A stretch of 7,076 nt of DNA from an uncultured Lachnospiraceae bacterium (GTDB taxonomy: Bacteria; Bacillota; Clostridia; Lachnospirales; Lachnospiraceae). A program made the translations under genes and the position numbers. The DNA lies in assembly GCA_948665105.1 (NCBI GenBank), contig CAPNGW010000124.1, forward strand, positions 1 to 7,076. The letters run 5' to 3'. This document shows positions 1-6,271 of this stretch, in pieces. A model generated the notes under the pieces. The model searched no databases. It saw only the letters and a list, made by a program, of their open reading frames with translations, and had not been told where the DNA came from. Positions within the stretch are counted from its first letter, which is position 1, and every line of letters starts with the position of its first letter.

Positions 1-438
1 GTGGCTTCCGAGATTTCCGATTTGGCCGGCCAGACCCGCAGCGCAACATCGGATATCAACGCTTTAATCGAAAATATTGCCAAGGCACTGGAAGAGGTTG
101 CCGAATCCGTCGGCTCACTTTTAGAGAGCAACCAGAGGCAGAACGCCTGCGTCAACGATACTGTACATAATTTTGAACGGATTCAGGAGGGTGTGGATGG
201 AATCTTCCGTCTGACCGACCACCTCAAGGGCGCCACGGATGCGGTAATAACAGCCAATGCAGCCATCGGCGGAAGCATCGAAAGCGTAACCGCCATCACA
301 GAGGAAATCACCGCAAGCGCCACCGACATCCTGGAAGGAAACCGACAGAACCTAAAAAGCATCGATGGCATTGCCGGCATCATGTCCGGCTTAAACTCCA
401 ATGCAGAGGAATTGAAGAAAATGAGGACTGAGCAATAG
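1..438 (+). CDS. Methyl-accepting chemotaxis protein, C-terminal fragment (5' end outside window)
   Basis: The visible 145 residues begin with VASEISDLAGQTRSATSDIN. This resembles the segment just after the hairpin tip of chemoreceptor signalling domains (family pattern 'VAxEIRxLAEQS..AtxeI'). What remains is the descending helix of the antiparallel coiled coil, rich in Ala, Ser, Glu and Ile with heptad-like spacing, ending in ELKKMRTEQ and a TAG stop. The GTG at base 1 is therefore probably an internal valine codon, not a start. In this family the missing part would hold the ligand-sensing region, membrane segments, HAMP domain and the CheA/CheW-contacting tip. No C-terminal CheR-tethering pentapeptide (NWETF type) is present, and none is required in many Firmicutes. 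An HD-GYP gene follows after 71 bases on the same strand. The family call is firm; the ligand and subtype cannot be told. Confidence 0.88.
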   Translation: MASEISDLAGQTRSATSDINALIENIAKALEEVAESVGSLLESNQRQNACVNDTVHNFERIQEGVDGIFRLTDHLKGATDAVITANAAIGGSIESVTAITEEITASATDILEGNRQNLKSIDGIAGIMSGLNSNAEELKKMRTEQ

Positions 439-509
439 AGAAATGCCCTGGGATACGGCAGCTTTCAAATGCACGGTCAAACAGACGACGAGAGTGAGGA
501 TTACAGCCT

Positions 510-1691
510 ATGAAACGATATGCTGCTATGGAATTACAGCCCGGAATGATACTGGGACAGCCTCTGTACAACCACCATCGACAACTGGTTCTGGAGGCAG
601 GTATGGTTCTGGATGAGAGCATGATTGACCGTATCAACTATTACGGAATTTATGAGGTTTTGATTGAGGAGCCCAAGGAGGTTTCTGAGGCAACGCCGGA
701 GGACGTGAAATCGTCTCCGGTTGTGGAGGAGGCACCGGAAGATGAGAAATCGTCCCCGGTTACGGAAGAGAAATCTGCCCAGTCTCGTTTCACCTACATC
801 AACGCCTCCCAGTCCCGGGCCCAGAAGCTGCTTCGAACACCGCAATTTCGAAGGTTTCAGATGGACTACACCCAGGAGATACATGCCCTTCGCGGCACTC
901 TTTCCAGCATTTTAGAGGATTCCGATAAAGCGCTTAACACCGAAGAGCTTTTAAACAGCGTGGACAATCTTGTCCGCCACTCTCCTGGAACCCTGGATTT
1001 ATTTGACAGCCTCTTTAACATGCGGCAGATGAGTGACAGCATCTATTCGCATTCCATCAACGTATCCATGATTGCCCGTCTGATGGGGAAATGGCTGAAG
1101 CTTTCGCCGGAGGATTTACAGGTACTGACTCTCTGCGGCCTGCTTCACGATGTGGGCAAGACCGCACTGCCCATAGAGCTTTTAGACAAGACCAGCCGCT
1201 ACACCCCTGAGGAGTTCGACCAGGTAAAACGCCATCCCGCACTGGGCTTCCAGCTTCTTAAGGATCGCGATATTGATATTCGCATCAAAAAAGCAGCGCT
1301 TATGCACCATGAGCGCTGCGACGGCTCCGGTTATCCTCAGGGGCTTACCACCGACCAGACGGATGATTTCGCAATGATTATTGCCATCGCGGACGTATAC
1401 GACGCCATGACGGCGGCACGCAGTTACCGGAAGCCTCTCTGTCCCTTCCAGGTCATCGATGCCGTTGAGAAGGACGGGCTGCAGAAATACCACCCCAAAT
1501 ACATTCTGACCTTCTTTGAGCATATTGCCGACACCTACCGGCACAACCGTATACTTTTAAACAACGGCCAAAGTGGTACGGTGGTGATGATAAACAAAAC
1601 ACAGCTTTCCCGCCCTTATGTACAGCTTGCAGACAACACTGTTATCGACCTTTCAGAGCGGAGGGAGCTGGAAATCGTATCCGTGCTGTAG
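510..1691 (+). CDS. HD-GYP domain protein, predicted cyclic di-GMP phosphodiesterase
   Basis: This 393-residue cytoplasmic protein has no membrane segment. Residues 1-52 form a small N-terminal module (LQPGMILGQPLYN) often seen ahead of HD-GYP domains. Residues 53-92 are an acidic, repetitive linker. Residues about 165-345 are the HD-GYP domain. The expected metal and catalytic motifs are all visible: H181 (YSHSINVS), the HD pair in LLHDVGK (213-217), H242 in HPALG, HHER (266-269), the DGSGYPQGL signature (271-279) and D295 in IADVYDAMTAARSYR. An active phosphodiesterase hydrolysing cyclic di-GMP is therefore expected. About 45 C-terminal residues form a small tail of the kind that commonly follows this domain (SGTVVMIN, RPYVQL). 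The ATG at 510 has AGGA nine bases upstream; M7 at 528 is a less likely alternative. There is no receiver or sensor domain, so the input signal is unknown. Adjacency to the chemoreceptor suggests, but does not prove, a role in motility control. Confidence 0.95.
   Translation: MKRYAAMELQPGMILGQPLYNHHRQLVLEAGMVLDESMIDRINYYGIYEVLIEEPKEVSEATPEDVKSSPVVEEAPEDEKSSPVTEEKSAQSRFTYINASQSRAQKLLRTPQFRRFQMDYTQEIHALRGTLSSILEDSDKALNTEELLNSVDNLVRHSPGTLDLFDSLFNMRQMSDSIYSHSINVSMIARLMGKWLKLSPEDLQVLTLCGLLHDVGKTALPIELLDKTSRYTPEEFDQVKRHPALGFQLLKDRDIDIRIKKAALMHHERCDGSGYPQGLTTDQTDDFAMIIAIADVYDAMTAARSYRKPLCPFQVIDAVEKDGLQKYHPKYILTFFEHIADTYRHNRILLNNGQSGTVVMINKTQLSRPYVQLADNTVIDLSERRELEIVSVL
690..767 (+). repeat. Two in-frame 39-bp direct repeats in the HD-GYP linker
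   Basis: Bases 690-728 and 729-767 encode ATPEDVKSSPVVE and EAPEDEKSSPVTE, two copies of a 13-residue unit. The nucleotide copies are also similar (for example GTGAAATCGTCTCCGGTT against GAGAAATCGTCCCCGGTT). This points to a tandem duplication rather than convergent low-complexity sequence. The unit is acidic and proline-rich and lies between the N-terminal module and the HD-GYP domain, so it probably acts as a flexible spacer. Copy number may vary between strains. Confidence 0.85.
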
Positions 1692-1800
1692 CCTCCGCTC
1701 CCTCTGGTTCTCTTATACTGGGGGACGCCTTCGCTCCCTCCCGGTTCTCTTATACTGGGGAACGCCTTCGCTCCCTCCCGGTTCTCTTATACCGGGAAGC
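1691..1800. repeat. Roughly 37-bp tandem repeat, three copies, between convergent genes
   Basis: Three head-to-tail copies lie at 1691-1726 (36 bp), 1727-1763 (37 bp) and 1764 to about 1800. All share a GCCTYCGCTCCCTC start and a GGTTCTCTTATAC core followed by a G-rich tail. Copies 2 and 3 are identical over their first 29 bases; copy 1 is more diverged. Each copy carries a potential hairpin, clearest in copy 3: CCCGGT (1777-1782), an 8-base loop, then ACCGGG (1791-1796). In copy 2 the same stem (1740-1745 with 1754-1759) is kept with one G-T wobble. The array fills the gap between the HD-GYP gene and the nucleoside kinase gene and enters the kinase 3' end, whose stop codon lies in the copy 3 loop. 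There is no unique spacer between copies, so it is not a CRISPR. Confidence 0.85.
1740..1796. terminator. Candidate bidirectional transcript-end hairpins in the repeat array
   Basis: Two GC-rich 6-bp stems (1740-1759 and 1777-1796) lie exactly where transcripts of the two convergent genes should end. The stems are symmetric, so they could form in RNA from either strand. Neither is followed by a T-run on either strand, so this is not a standard intrinsic terminator. The termination role is inferred from position only. Confidence 0.25.
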
Positions 1801-3442
1801 AGCTTCCGCCAATAAACTCTCGCAGAATGGAATTTTTCTGCACGTCCTCACTGGGCATCGGAAGGAAATAGTCCAGGAACTTTAAGAGCCGTTTGGCCTC
1901 CAGATACTCCGGGCAGTCCTTGTCAATGTTGAAGAGCAACGGCTCCGCATACTGCTTCAGCACCGCAATTTCATATATCAGTGCAGAGTTAAACATGACA
2001 TCCGCATGCTCCTGGAAGGGAAAAATATGCTTTTCCTCCCCCCGGCGCACAGAATCCCAGCGTCCAAAGGTCTCCCGGGCGGTGGTGTTCCTGGTTCTGG
2101 CGTCCCGTACCATTCTGCGGATAAGCCTCCCGTCAGTGGTGGACAGGTTGTTATGCTCGTCAATGTTAAGCTGAGTCAGGGCGCTGATATAGATTTTTAG
2201 TTTACTGGTCTCGGGCAGAGAATAGGACAGCTTGTCATTCAGCCCATGAATCCCCTCCAGCACCAGAATGTCATTCTCTTTCAATCTCTTTTTGTTTCCC
2301 CGATACTCCCGTTTTCCGGTTTTGAAGTTGTAGGTGGGCATCTCCACCTCCTCCCCGTTCAAAAGAGCGGTCATATCCCGGTTAAACTGCTTAATATCCA
2401 GGGCTTCCAGACACTCATAGTCGTACTCTCCATTCTCGTCCAGAGGCGTATCCACCCGATTGACATAATAATCATCCAGAGCGATGGGATGAGGATGAAG
2501 CCCCTGAGCCATCAGCTGGATGGACAGACGATGGGAGAAGGTGGTCTTTCCTGAGGAGGATGGGCCTGCAATCATGATGAATTTTCTCTCCGGCTGGTCT
2601 GCAATCTGCTCCGCCAGTTTGCCAATACGCTGCTCCATCAGGGCTTCCTGCAGGAGAATCACGTCCTGAATTCTGCCCTGGCTGATGGCGTCATTTAAGG
2701 CTCCCACCGTGTTGATTTCCAGCATCTCACCCCAGTGGACGGACTCCTTCAGCACATGATAGAGCTTGTGGGAGGGAAGGAACTCCTCCGTCTTTCTGGA
2801 ATCCAGGCTGGGAAAAATCAGCACAAAGCCCTCGTCATAGCATTCCAAATCAAAATATTTTAAGTACCCGGTATCTGGCACCATATAGCCATAATAGTAA
2901 TCGGTATAATTACCGATGCTGTAGATATTGACCCTGGAGCTTCTCCGGTAGCGGAACAGCTTCTCCTTATCCTTCATACCAAGCTCCGCAAAGAACCTCA
3001 CAGCGTCCTCCGCGTGGATACTTTTTTTCAGGATAGGCTGCTCTTCCCCGGCGATTTTTAACATCTCTGCCTTCAAAGCCTCAAGATACTCTTCCGTCAC
3101 CGGTGTCTTTCCACCCAGCTCACAATAATATGCCTGGCTGATGGAGTGAAGGACCCTGACGGTGCTTGGAGCGTCTGTTTCCCTGGACAGATTATAGACT
3201 GCCCGCTGCATCAGAAGTGTCAGGCTTCGGCGGTAAGCATTGCGCCCGGCCTTATCCATGGTGGTAACAAAGGACAAGCTTCCATCCCCGGGAATCTCTC
3301 TGTTCAGCTCCCGCAGCCGGTTGTTATAAAGTACCAGCACAATGTCGTCCGCATAATCCTTCTGAAATTCTTTTGCCACCTCCAGGAAGGTGGTGCCCTC
3401 CGGGTATGTGTATTCCTGTTGGCCAATCATCAATTTGTACAT
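1787..3442 (-). CDS. Uridine-kinase-like nucleoside kinase with N-terminal TGS domain
   Basis: This is a 551-residue protein. Residues 1-60 look like a TGS domain (IGQQEYTYPEGTTFLEVAKEF). Residues about 65-235 resemble the threonyl-tRNA-synthetase second additional domain (LHSISQAYYCEL, then DYYYGYMVPDTGYLKYFDLE). Residues about 285-480 are a P-loop kinase of the uridine kinase/phosphoribulokinase fold: Walker A GPSSSGKTT (293-301), the acidic ALDDYYVNRVDTP segment (321-333), VLEGIHGLND (394-403), and DGRLIRRMVRDARTR (437-451). By family it should phosphorylate a nucleoside, uridine or cytidine being the usual guess, though the substrate of this TGS-fused clade is not settled. The reading frame stays open upstream to 3499, but the ATG at 3442 is chosen because it starts the conserved domain and has AAGGAGG upstream. 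The gene is last in the leftward line, 43 bases after nif3. Its final codons lie inside the tandem repeat. Confidence 0.93.
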   Translation of the reverse strand: MYKLMIGQQEYTYPEGTTFLEVAKEFQKDYADDIVLVLYNNRLRELNREIPGDGSLSFVTTMDKAGRNAYRRSLTLLMQRAVYNLSRETDAPSTVRVLHSISQAYYCELGGKTPVTEEYLEALKAEMLKIAGEEQPILKKSIHAEDAVRFFAELGMKDKEKLFRYRRSSRVNIYSIGNYTDYYYGYMVPDTGYLKYFDLECYDEGFVLIFPSLDSRKTEEFLPSHKLYHVLKESVHWGEMLEINTVGALNDAISQGRIQDVILLQEALMEQRIGKLAEQIADQPERKFIMIAGPSSSGKTTFSHRLSIQLMAQGLHPHPIALDDYYVNRVDTPLDENGEYDYECLEALDIKQFNRDMTALLNGEEVEMPTYNFKTGKREYRGNKKRLKENDILVLEGIHGLNDKLSYSLPETSKLKIYISALTQLNIDEHNNLSTTDGRLIRRMVRDARTRNTTARETFGRWDSVRRGEEKHIFPFQEHADVMFNSALIYEIAVLKQYAEPLLFNIDKDCPEYLEAKRLLKFLDYFLPMPSEDVQKNSILREFIGGSCFPV

Positions 3443-3453
3443 ATGGTCTGTTA

Positions 3454-3460
3454 CCTCCTT
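3454..3460 (-). promoter_or_regulatory. Strong ribosome binding site fixing the nucleoside kinase start
   Basis: The minus strand reads AAGGAGG, 11 bases before the ATG at 3442. It supports that start over the in-frame upstream codon at 3499, which lies within the end of the nif3 gene. Confidence 0.85.
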
Positions 3461-3485
3461 GTCTTCTCTGATGTTTCCTGTCTTC

Positions 3486-4286
3486 TCAAATATATACAAA
3501 AGGCTGCTGTGGCTTTTCCGTCACAACAGTAAGCTCCGGCAATGCTTCATTGAGATACCGAAAGATATGGGGAACGAACATTTTCTCCATGCCGTAATGG
3601 CCGGCGTCAATGACTGCCATGCCTCTTGCCACCGCATCGATTCCCTCATGGTGGTCAATGTCACCAGTGACAAGGACCTGGGCCCCCGCCTTAAGGGCAT
3701 CTTCAATCACACTCTTGCCGGAGCCGGGACAGAGTGCAATTCGCTTTATCTGCCCCTTGAATCCATAGGGCTGTTGGTGAAAGCCAAACACCTTCACCGT
3801 GTCTACTTGGAAGGCCTCTTTGATTCGGGCAATACATGCATCAAGGCTCATGGGAACGGGAAGCTTTCCCACTCTTCCTATGCCAACCGGACCGTCCTCG
3901 GTCTCTGTGGTTTTCTGAAGTATGGATACCTCCTGAAGCTGCATTTTTTCAGCTGCCAGCTCTGCCATACCCGTCACGTCGAAGTTGGTGTGCATGGCAT
4001 AGTAAGCCATGTCATGACGAATCAATTCGATTACCCTGCGCCCGATAAAATCTGCTTCGGTCACATTTTTTAGGCCCTTGAAAATCATAGGGTGGTGGGT
4101 TAAAAGCATGTCCGCCTTCTGCTTAATGGCCTCACTGATAACACGGTCTGTGGCATCCAAAGCCACGTAGATGCGGTGGATTTCCTTCTCCCGGCTGCCC
4201 ACCAAAAGGCCCACATTGTCCCAGGTACAGGCCAGATGCTCCGGGAAGTGGTCTCTTAAATTTTCAATAATCTCTTTGCATTTCAT
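3486..4286 (-). CDS. Nif3-like dinuclear metal centre protein (DUF34/YqfO family)
   Basis: This 266-residue protein belongs to the Nif3/YbgI/YqfO family of toroidal hexamers with a two-metal site. The expected ligands are visible: H64-H65 in LLTHHPMIF, D103 in MHTNFD, and H230 and E234 in DAGHYGMEK. Also characteristic are WDNVGLLVG (22-30), the LCPGSGKS turn and GDIDHHEG (208-215). The length fits the short form; Bacillus YqfO is about 100 residues longer because of a central PII-like insert that is absent here. Biochemical function remains unsettled for the family, with proposals including a GTP cyclohydrolase I-like or metal-insertion role. The start is set at the ATG at 4286, which has GAAAGGA nine bases upstream; the frame is open to 4367, but that would overlap the HNH gene. 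In Firmicutes this gene usually follows trmK directly. Here two defence-like genes separate them. Confidence 0.95.
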   Translation of the reverse strand: MKCKEIIENLRDHFPEHLACTWDNVGLLVGSREKEIHRIYVALDATDRVISEAIKQKADMLLTHHPMIFKGLKNVTEADFIGRRVIELIRHDMAYYAMHTNFDVTGMAELAAEKMQLQEVSILQKTTETEDGPVGIGRVGKLPVPMSLDACIARIKEAFQVDTVKVFGFHQQPYGFKGQIKRIALCPGSGKSVIEDALKAGAQVLVTGDIDHHEGIDAVARGMAVIDAGHYGMEKMFVPHIFRYLNEALPELTVVTEKPQQPFVYI

Positions 4287-4295
4287 TTGCTCATT

Positions 4296-4302
4296 TCCTT
4301 TC
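4296..4302 (-). promoter_or_regulatory. Ribosome binding site fixing the nif3 start
   Basis: The minus strand reads GAAAGGA, ending nine bases before the ATG at 4286, within the 23-base gap after the HNH gene stop. It supports the short form of the Nif3-like protein that begins MKCKEIIENL. Confidence 0.8.
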
Positions 4303-4309
4303 AGCAAAT

Positions 4310-4969
4310 TTACTTTATGTATGGCAAAAGCTGTGGGAACTGCTCTGCATGGTCTCTCACATAGCACCTTTTAAATGCGGCAAAGCCGGATTCTCTGCGC
4401 AGTAATGCTTTCAGCTTTCTTGCAGTAGTTTTTGAAGACGGATTTTTCTTTATGTTTTCAAGGGTATCATACAGAATATTCATTTCTTTTTGCAGCTCCT
4501 GAAGCCTCATTTCACTCTTGACAACTCTCATTTCCGTATTTTTCTTATTGAAGACTTCCCATACCAGCTCGGCTGTCCGTGCAGCTTTTTCATCCTGCCC
4601 GTCCTTTGCCAGAACGTCCACATTATCTTCCTGTAAACGAAAGCAAATTCTTTCCTCCGGGTCCTGTTCGCAACAATCCAGAATGCCCTCTGCATATTTT
4701 TCCTGATTCTTTATCTTATTACAATGGCCACAGGACCAAAAAAGATTCTTCCAGTCAAATTTTCGCTCCGGGTACTTCCCGTTTTCATGGGGCAATAAAT
4801 GCTCCACTTCCGGGTCCTGCAAGGGCTTTATCTCACAAATATAACATTTATCGTGAAAATCCTCCCGTAATTGACGGATGACATCCGGTTTATCATAATG
4901 CCCGGTCTTTTTTTGAGACTCAATGGCCAGGGAACCCGGAGCCGGAAAAGTACGTTCCACTTTTACCAT
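4310..4969 (-). CDS. HNH endonuclease, PtuB-like (Septu-type defence effector)
   Basis: This 219-residue protein has a zinc-type HNH core at about residues 40-90. It comprises CYIC (42-45), the EHLLPH segment with the likely general-base H57, N75 in FDWKNLFW, and CGHCNKIKN (80-88) with the closing N84. The two CxxC pairs would bind a structural zinc. Residues about 140-205 are helical and charged, ending in the RRESGFAAFKRC segment. This layout matches the TIGR02646-like HNH proteins that act as PtuB in Septu and in Ec78-type retron systems, where they are nucleases controlled by a partner ATPase. The position after K/R in the usual EHxxPK pattern is H61 here. The ATG overlaps the ATPase stop by one base (TAATG) and has AGGGAGGA upstream, so the two products are probably made together. 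The HNH fold is near certain; the PtuB label rests on motif and context, without a database search. Confidence 0.85.
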   Translation of the reverse strand: MVKVERTFPAPGSLAIESQKKTGHYDKPDVIRQLREDFHDKCYICEIKPLQDPEVEHLLPHENGKYPERKFDWKNLFWSCGHCNKIKNQEKYAEGILDCCEQDPEERICFRLQEDNVDVLAKDGQDEKAARTAELVWEVFNKKNTEMRVVKSEMRLQELQKEMNILYDTLENIKKNPSSKTTARKLKALLRRESGFAAFKRCYVRDHAEQFPQLLPYIK

Positions 4970-6219
4970 TATACATCCTCCCTGCGCTCAAATTCCATTT
5001 TCAGTCTTTGATACTCGGTTGTAATGTTCAGAGCCAGATAATCCGGAATTTCATCTAAAAACAACTCCAATCCGGCGATTTCCTCGAAATCATCGTCCGA
5101 GAGCTCCTGCTTTTTGACAAGCTCTTTGTATCGCTCATACTTCTCCTTTAAAGAGACAGACATCTCGCTGGCATTAAAATATCCTTCCACAATCCCGCTG
5201 TAGGGAACATTCGCCAAACCGTCTGCTACAGTCATGTGGTTTTCCAAATCATAAATCACCACATTTTCAAGGCTGTTTAAAATAAAAGGCGAATGGGTGG
5301 ACATCACAAACTGAATGTTGGGGAATACCGTTGTCAGCAAATCGAGGATTCGCTTTTGCAGCTCCAGATGCAGGTGAGTTTCAATTTCATCTATAAGGAC
5401 GATGCCTGGCATGTAAAAGTTGAAGGTTTTATTTGTGGTTTTCTCCATTCTGATAATAATGTCCAAAACGATATCCAAAACGGCCGCAAAACCGCTGGAT
5501 AAGGTATTAAAATCAAATCGTTCTTTTCCTGTTTCCTGTATCCAGAAGGAGAAGGTATCCTCCTCAAAAACCAGTTTTAAAGAGTTATCCTCAAATATCC
5601 TTCGGAGTAATTCTTCAAGATTCTGAAACCACACACTGATTTCCTCCGCTTTTTCGGATTTCCCGCTATTTCTGGCAAGGGCTTCTGTCACTTTCAAATC
5701 CAGCAAATATTTTACAAAAAACTCCCTGGGAACTTCTTCTATGGCATAACTATCTTTCAGTTCTACCTTCTCCACATGCTTTGGCACTTCAACCGAAAAA
5801 AATCTATCCGCTTTATAGTATGCCAGAACAAACTGCCCTTTTTCAAAATAATATCTTAAACGATTCTGCGATTGACTAAATTCTATAGATAACCCGCTTT
5901 TTATATTATCCAAATCATTTTGACAACGTAAAATATCCTTTTCTGCCTCTATGGTTTTACTATTTTTAATTCCCTGGCTTAGCAGTTCCTTCAATTTTTT
6001 CTGATAAATTGGTAAAACTTCGGTAACCTGTTCTAGTCGATCTGATGTGGCTACTGCATTTAAATACCTGGACATAGCTTCCAGAACACTTGTCTTTCCG
6101 CTTCCGTTTTTCCCTGTAAGAAGCAAGTGCTTTGGCTTTTCAGCAGAAAGAGGTATTGTGATATTTTCTAAATGTCTGACTTTTTCTATCACCAATTCTG
6201 ATATAAACATCTGTTCCAT
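4969..6219 (-). CDS. AAA15/AAA21-type ABC-fold ATPase, PtuA-like (Septu-type defence)
   Basis: This 416-residue protein is related to the SMC/OLD ATPase group. Residues 36-43 are the Walker A GKNGSGKT. Residues about 60-115 are a charged, possibly coiled-coil insert. Residues 238-245 (NTLSSGFA) are a signature-like motif. GIVLIDEIETHLH (272-284) is Walker B with the catalytic glutamate, and STHSPFIL (307-314) carries the switch histidine. There is no C-terminal Toprim nuclease domain as in OLD, so nuclease action would come from the HNH partner. The tail (about 340-416) is helical and acidic. Together with the coupled HNH gene this is the layout of Septu PtuA-PtuB, where the ATPase is thought to sense infection and license DNA cleavage. 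Three in-frame starts exist: GTG 6231, ATG 6219 and ATG 6210. The ATG at 6219 fits best, with GGAGG five bases upstream. Parts of the gene are markedly AT-rich (16 of 60 bases are G or C at 5881-5940), suggesting transfer. The subfamily is less certain than the fold. Confidence 0.85.
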   Translation of the reverse strand: MEQMFISELVIEKVRHLENITIPLSAEKPKHLLLTGKNGSGKTSVLEAMSRYLNAVATSDRLEQVTEVLPIYQKKLKELLSQGIKNSKTIEAEKDILRCQNDLDNIKSGLSIEFSQSQNRLRYYFEKGQFVLAYYKADRFFSVEVPKHVEKVELKDSYAIEEVPREFFVKYLLDLKVTEALARNSGKSEKAEEISVWFQNLEELLRRIFEDNSLKLVFEEDTFSFWIQETGKERFDFNTLSSGFAAVLDIVLDIIIRMEKTTNKTFNFYMPGIVLIDEIETHLHLELQKRILDLLTTVFPNIQFVMSTHSPFILNSLENVVIYDLENHMTVADGLANVPYSGIVEGYFNASEMSVSLKEKYERYKELVKKQELSDDDFEEIAGLELFLDEIPDYLALNITTEYQRLKMEFERREDV

Positions 6220-6222
6220 GGC

Positions 6223-6235
6223 TTCCTCCACCTCT
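6223..6235 (-). promoter_or_regulatory. Purine-rich ribosome binding region deciding the ATPase start
   Basis: The minus strand reads AGAGGTGGAGGAA. The GGAGG core (6225-6229) is five bases before the ATG at 6219 and fourteen before the ATG at 6210. It lies downstream of the GTG at 6231, overlapping it, so it cannot serve that codon. The ATG at 6219 is preferred. Confidence 0.6.
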
Positions 6236-6271
6236 ACCGATTCTCACTGTTTGAACTGACACATTCTGTGC

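Noticed and set aside
1182..1544. Minus-strand open frame of 120 codons inside the HD-GYP gene
   Set aside because: It lies opposite the most conserved HD-GYP motifs, with no ribosome binding site or family features seen.
1661..1704. GAGGGAGC/GCTCCCTC inverted repeat at the HD-GYP 3' end as an intrinsic terminator
   Set aside because: The stem is about eight bases with a 28-base loop and no T-run follows, so it does not meet the usual criteria.
1691..1800. Repeat array as a small CRISPR
   Set aside because: The copies abut directly with no unique spacers, there are only three, and no cas gene is present.
1795..1807. Palindrome GGAAGCAGCTTCC in the kinase 3' end
   Set aside because: The arms abut around a single base, so it makes a poor hairpin. 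It is coding (GSCF), and no known recognition site is implied.
3460..3487. Nine-base direct repeat TGTCTTCTC, 19 bases apart, between nif3 and the kinase
   Set aside because: It is too short and of low complexity; the second copy overlaps the nif3 stop, and no regulatory role is indicated.
3390..4073. Long plus-strand open frame of 227 codons opposite nif3 and the kinase start
   Set aside because: It is antisense to two clearly conserved genes, its translation shows no recognisable domain, and its Cys/His-rich composition is typical of a shadow frame.
6260..6270. Small inverted repeat CACATTCTGTG ahead of the ATPase gene as an operator
   Set aside because: The arms are only four bases with a three-base centre, which is expected by chance, and there is no second copy.
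6220..6271. Retron RNA or reverse transcriptase upstream of the PtuA-like gene
   Set aside because: The gap is only 52 bases, trmK is intact upstream, and no reverse transcriptase is encoded in the window.
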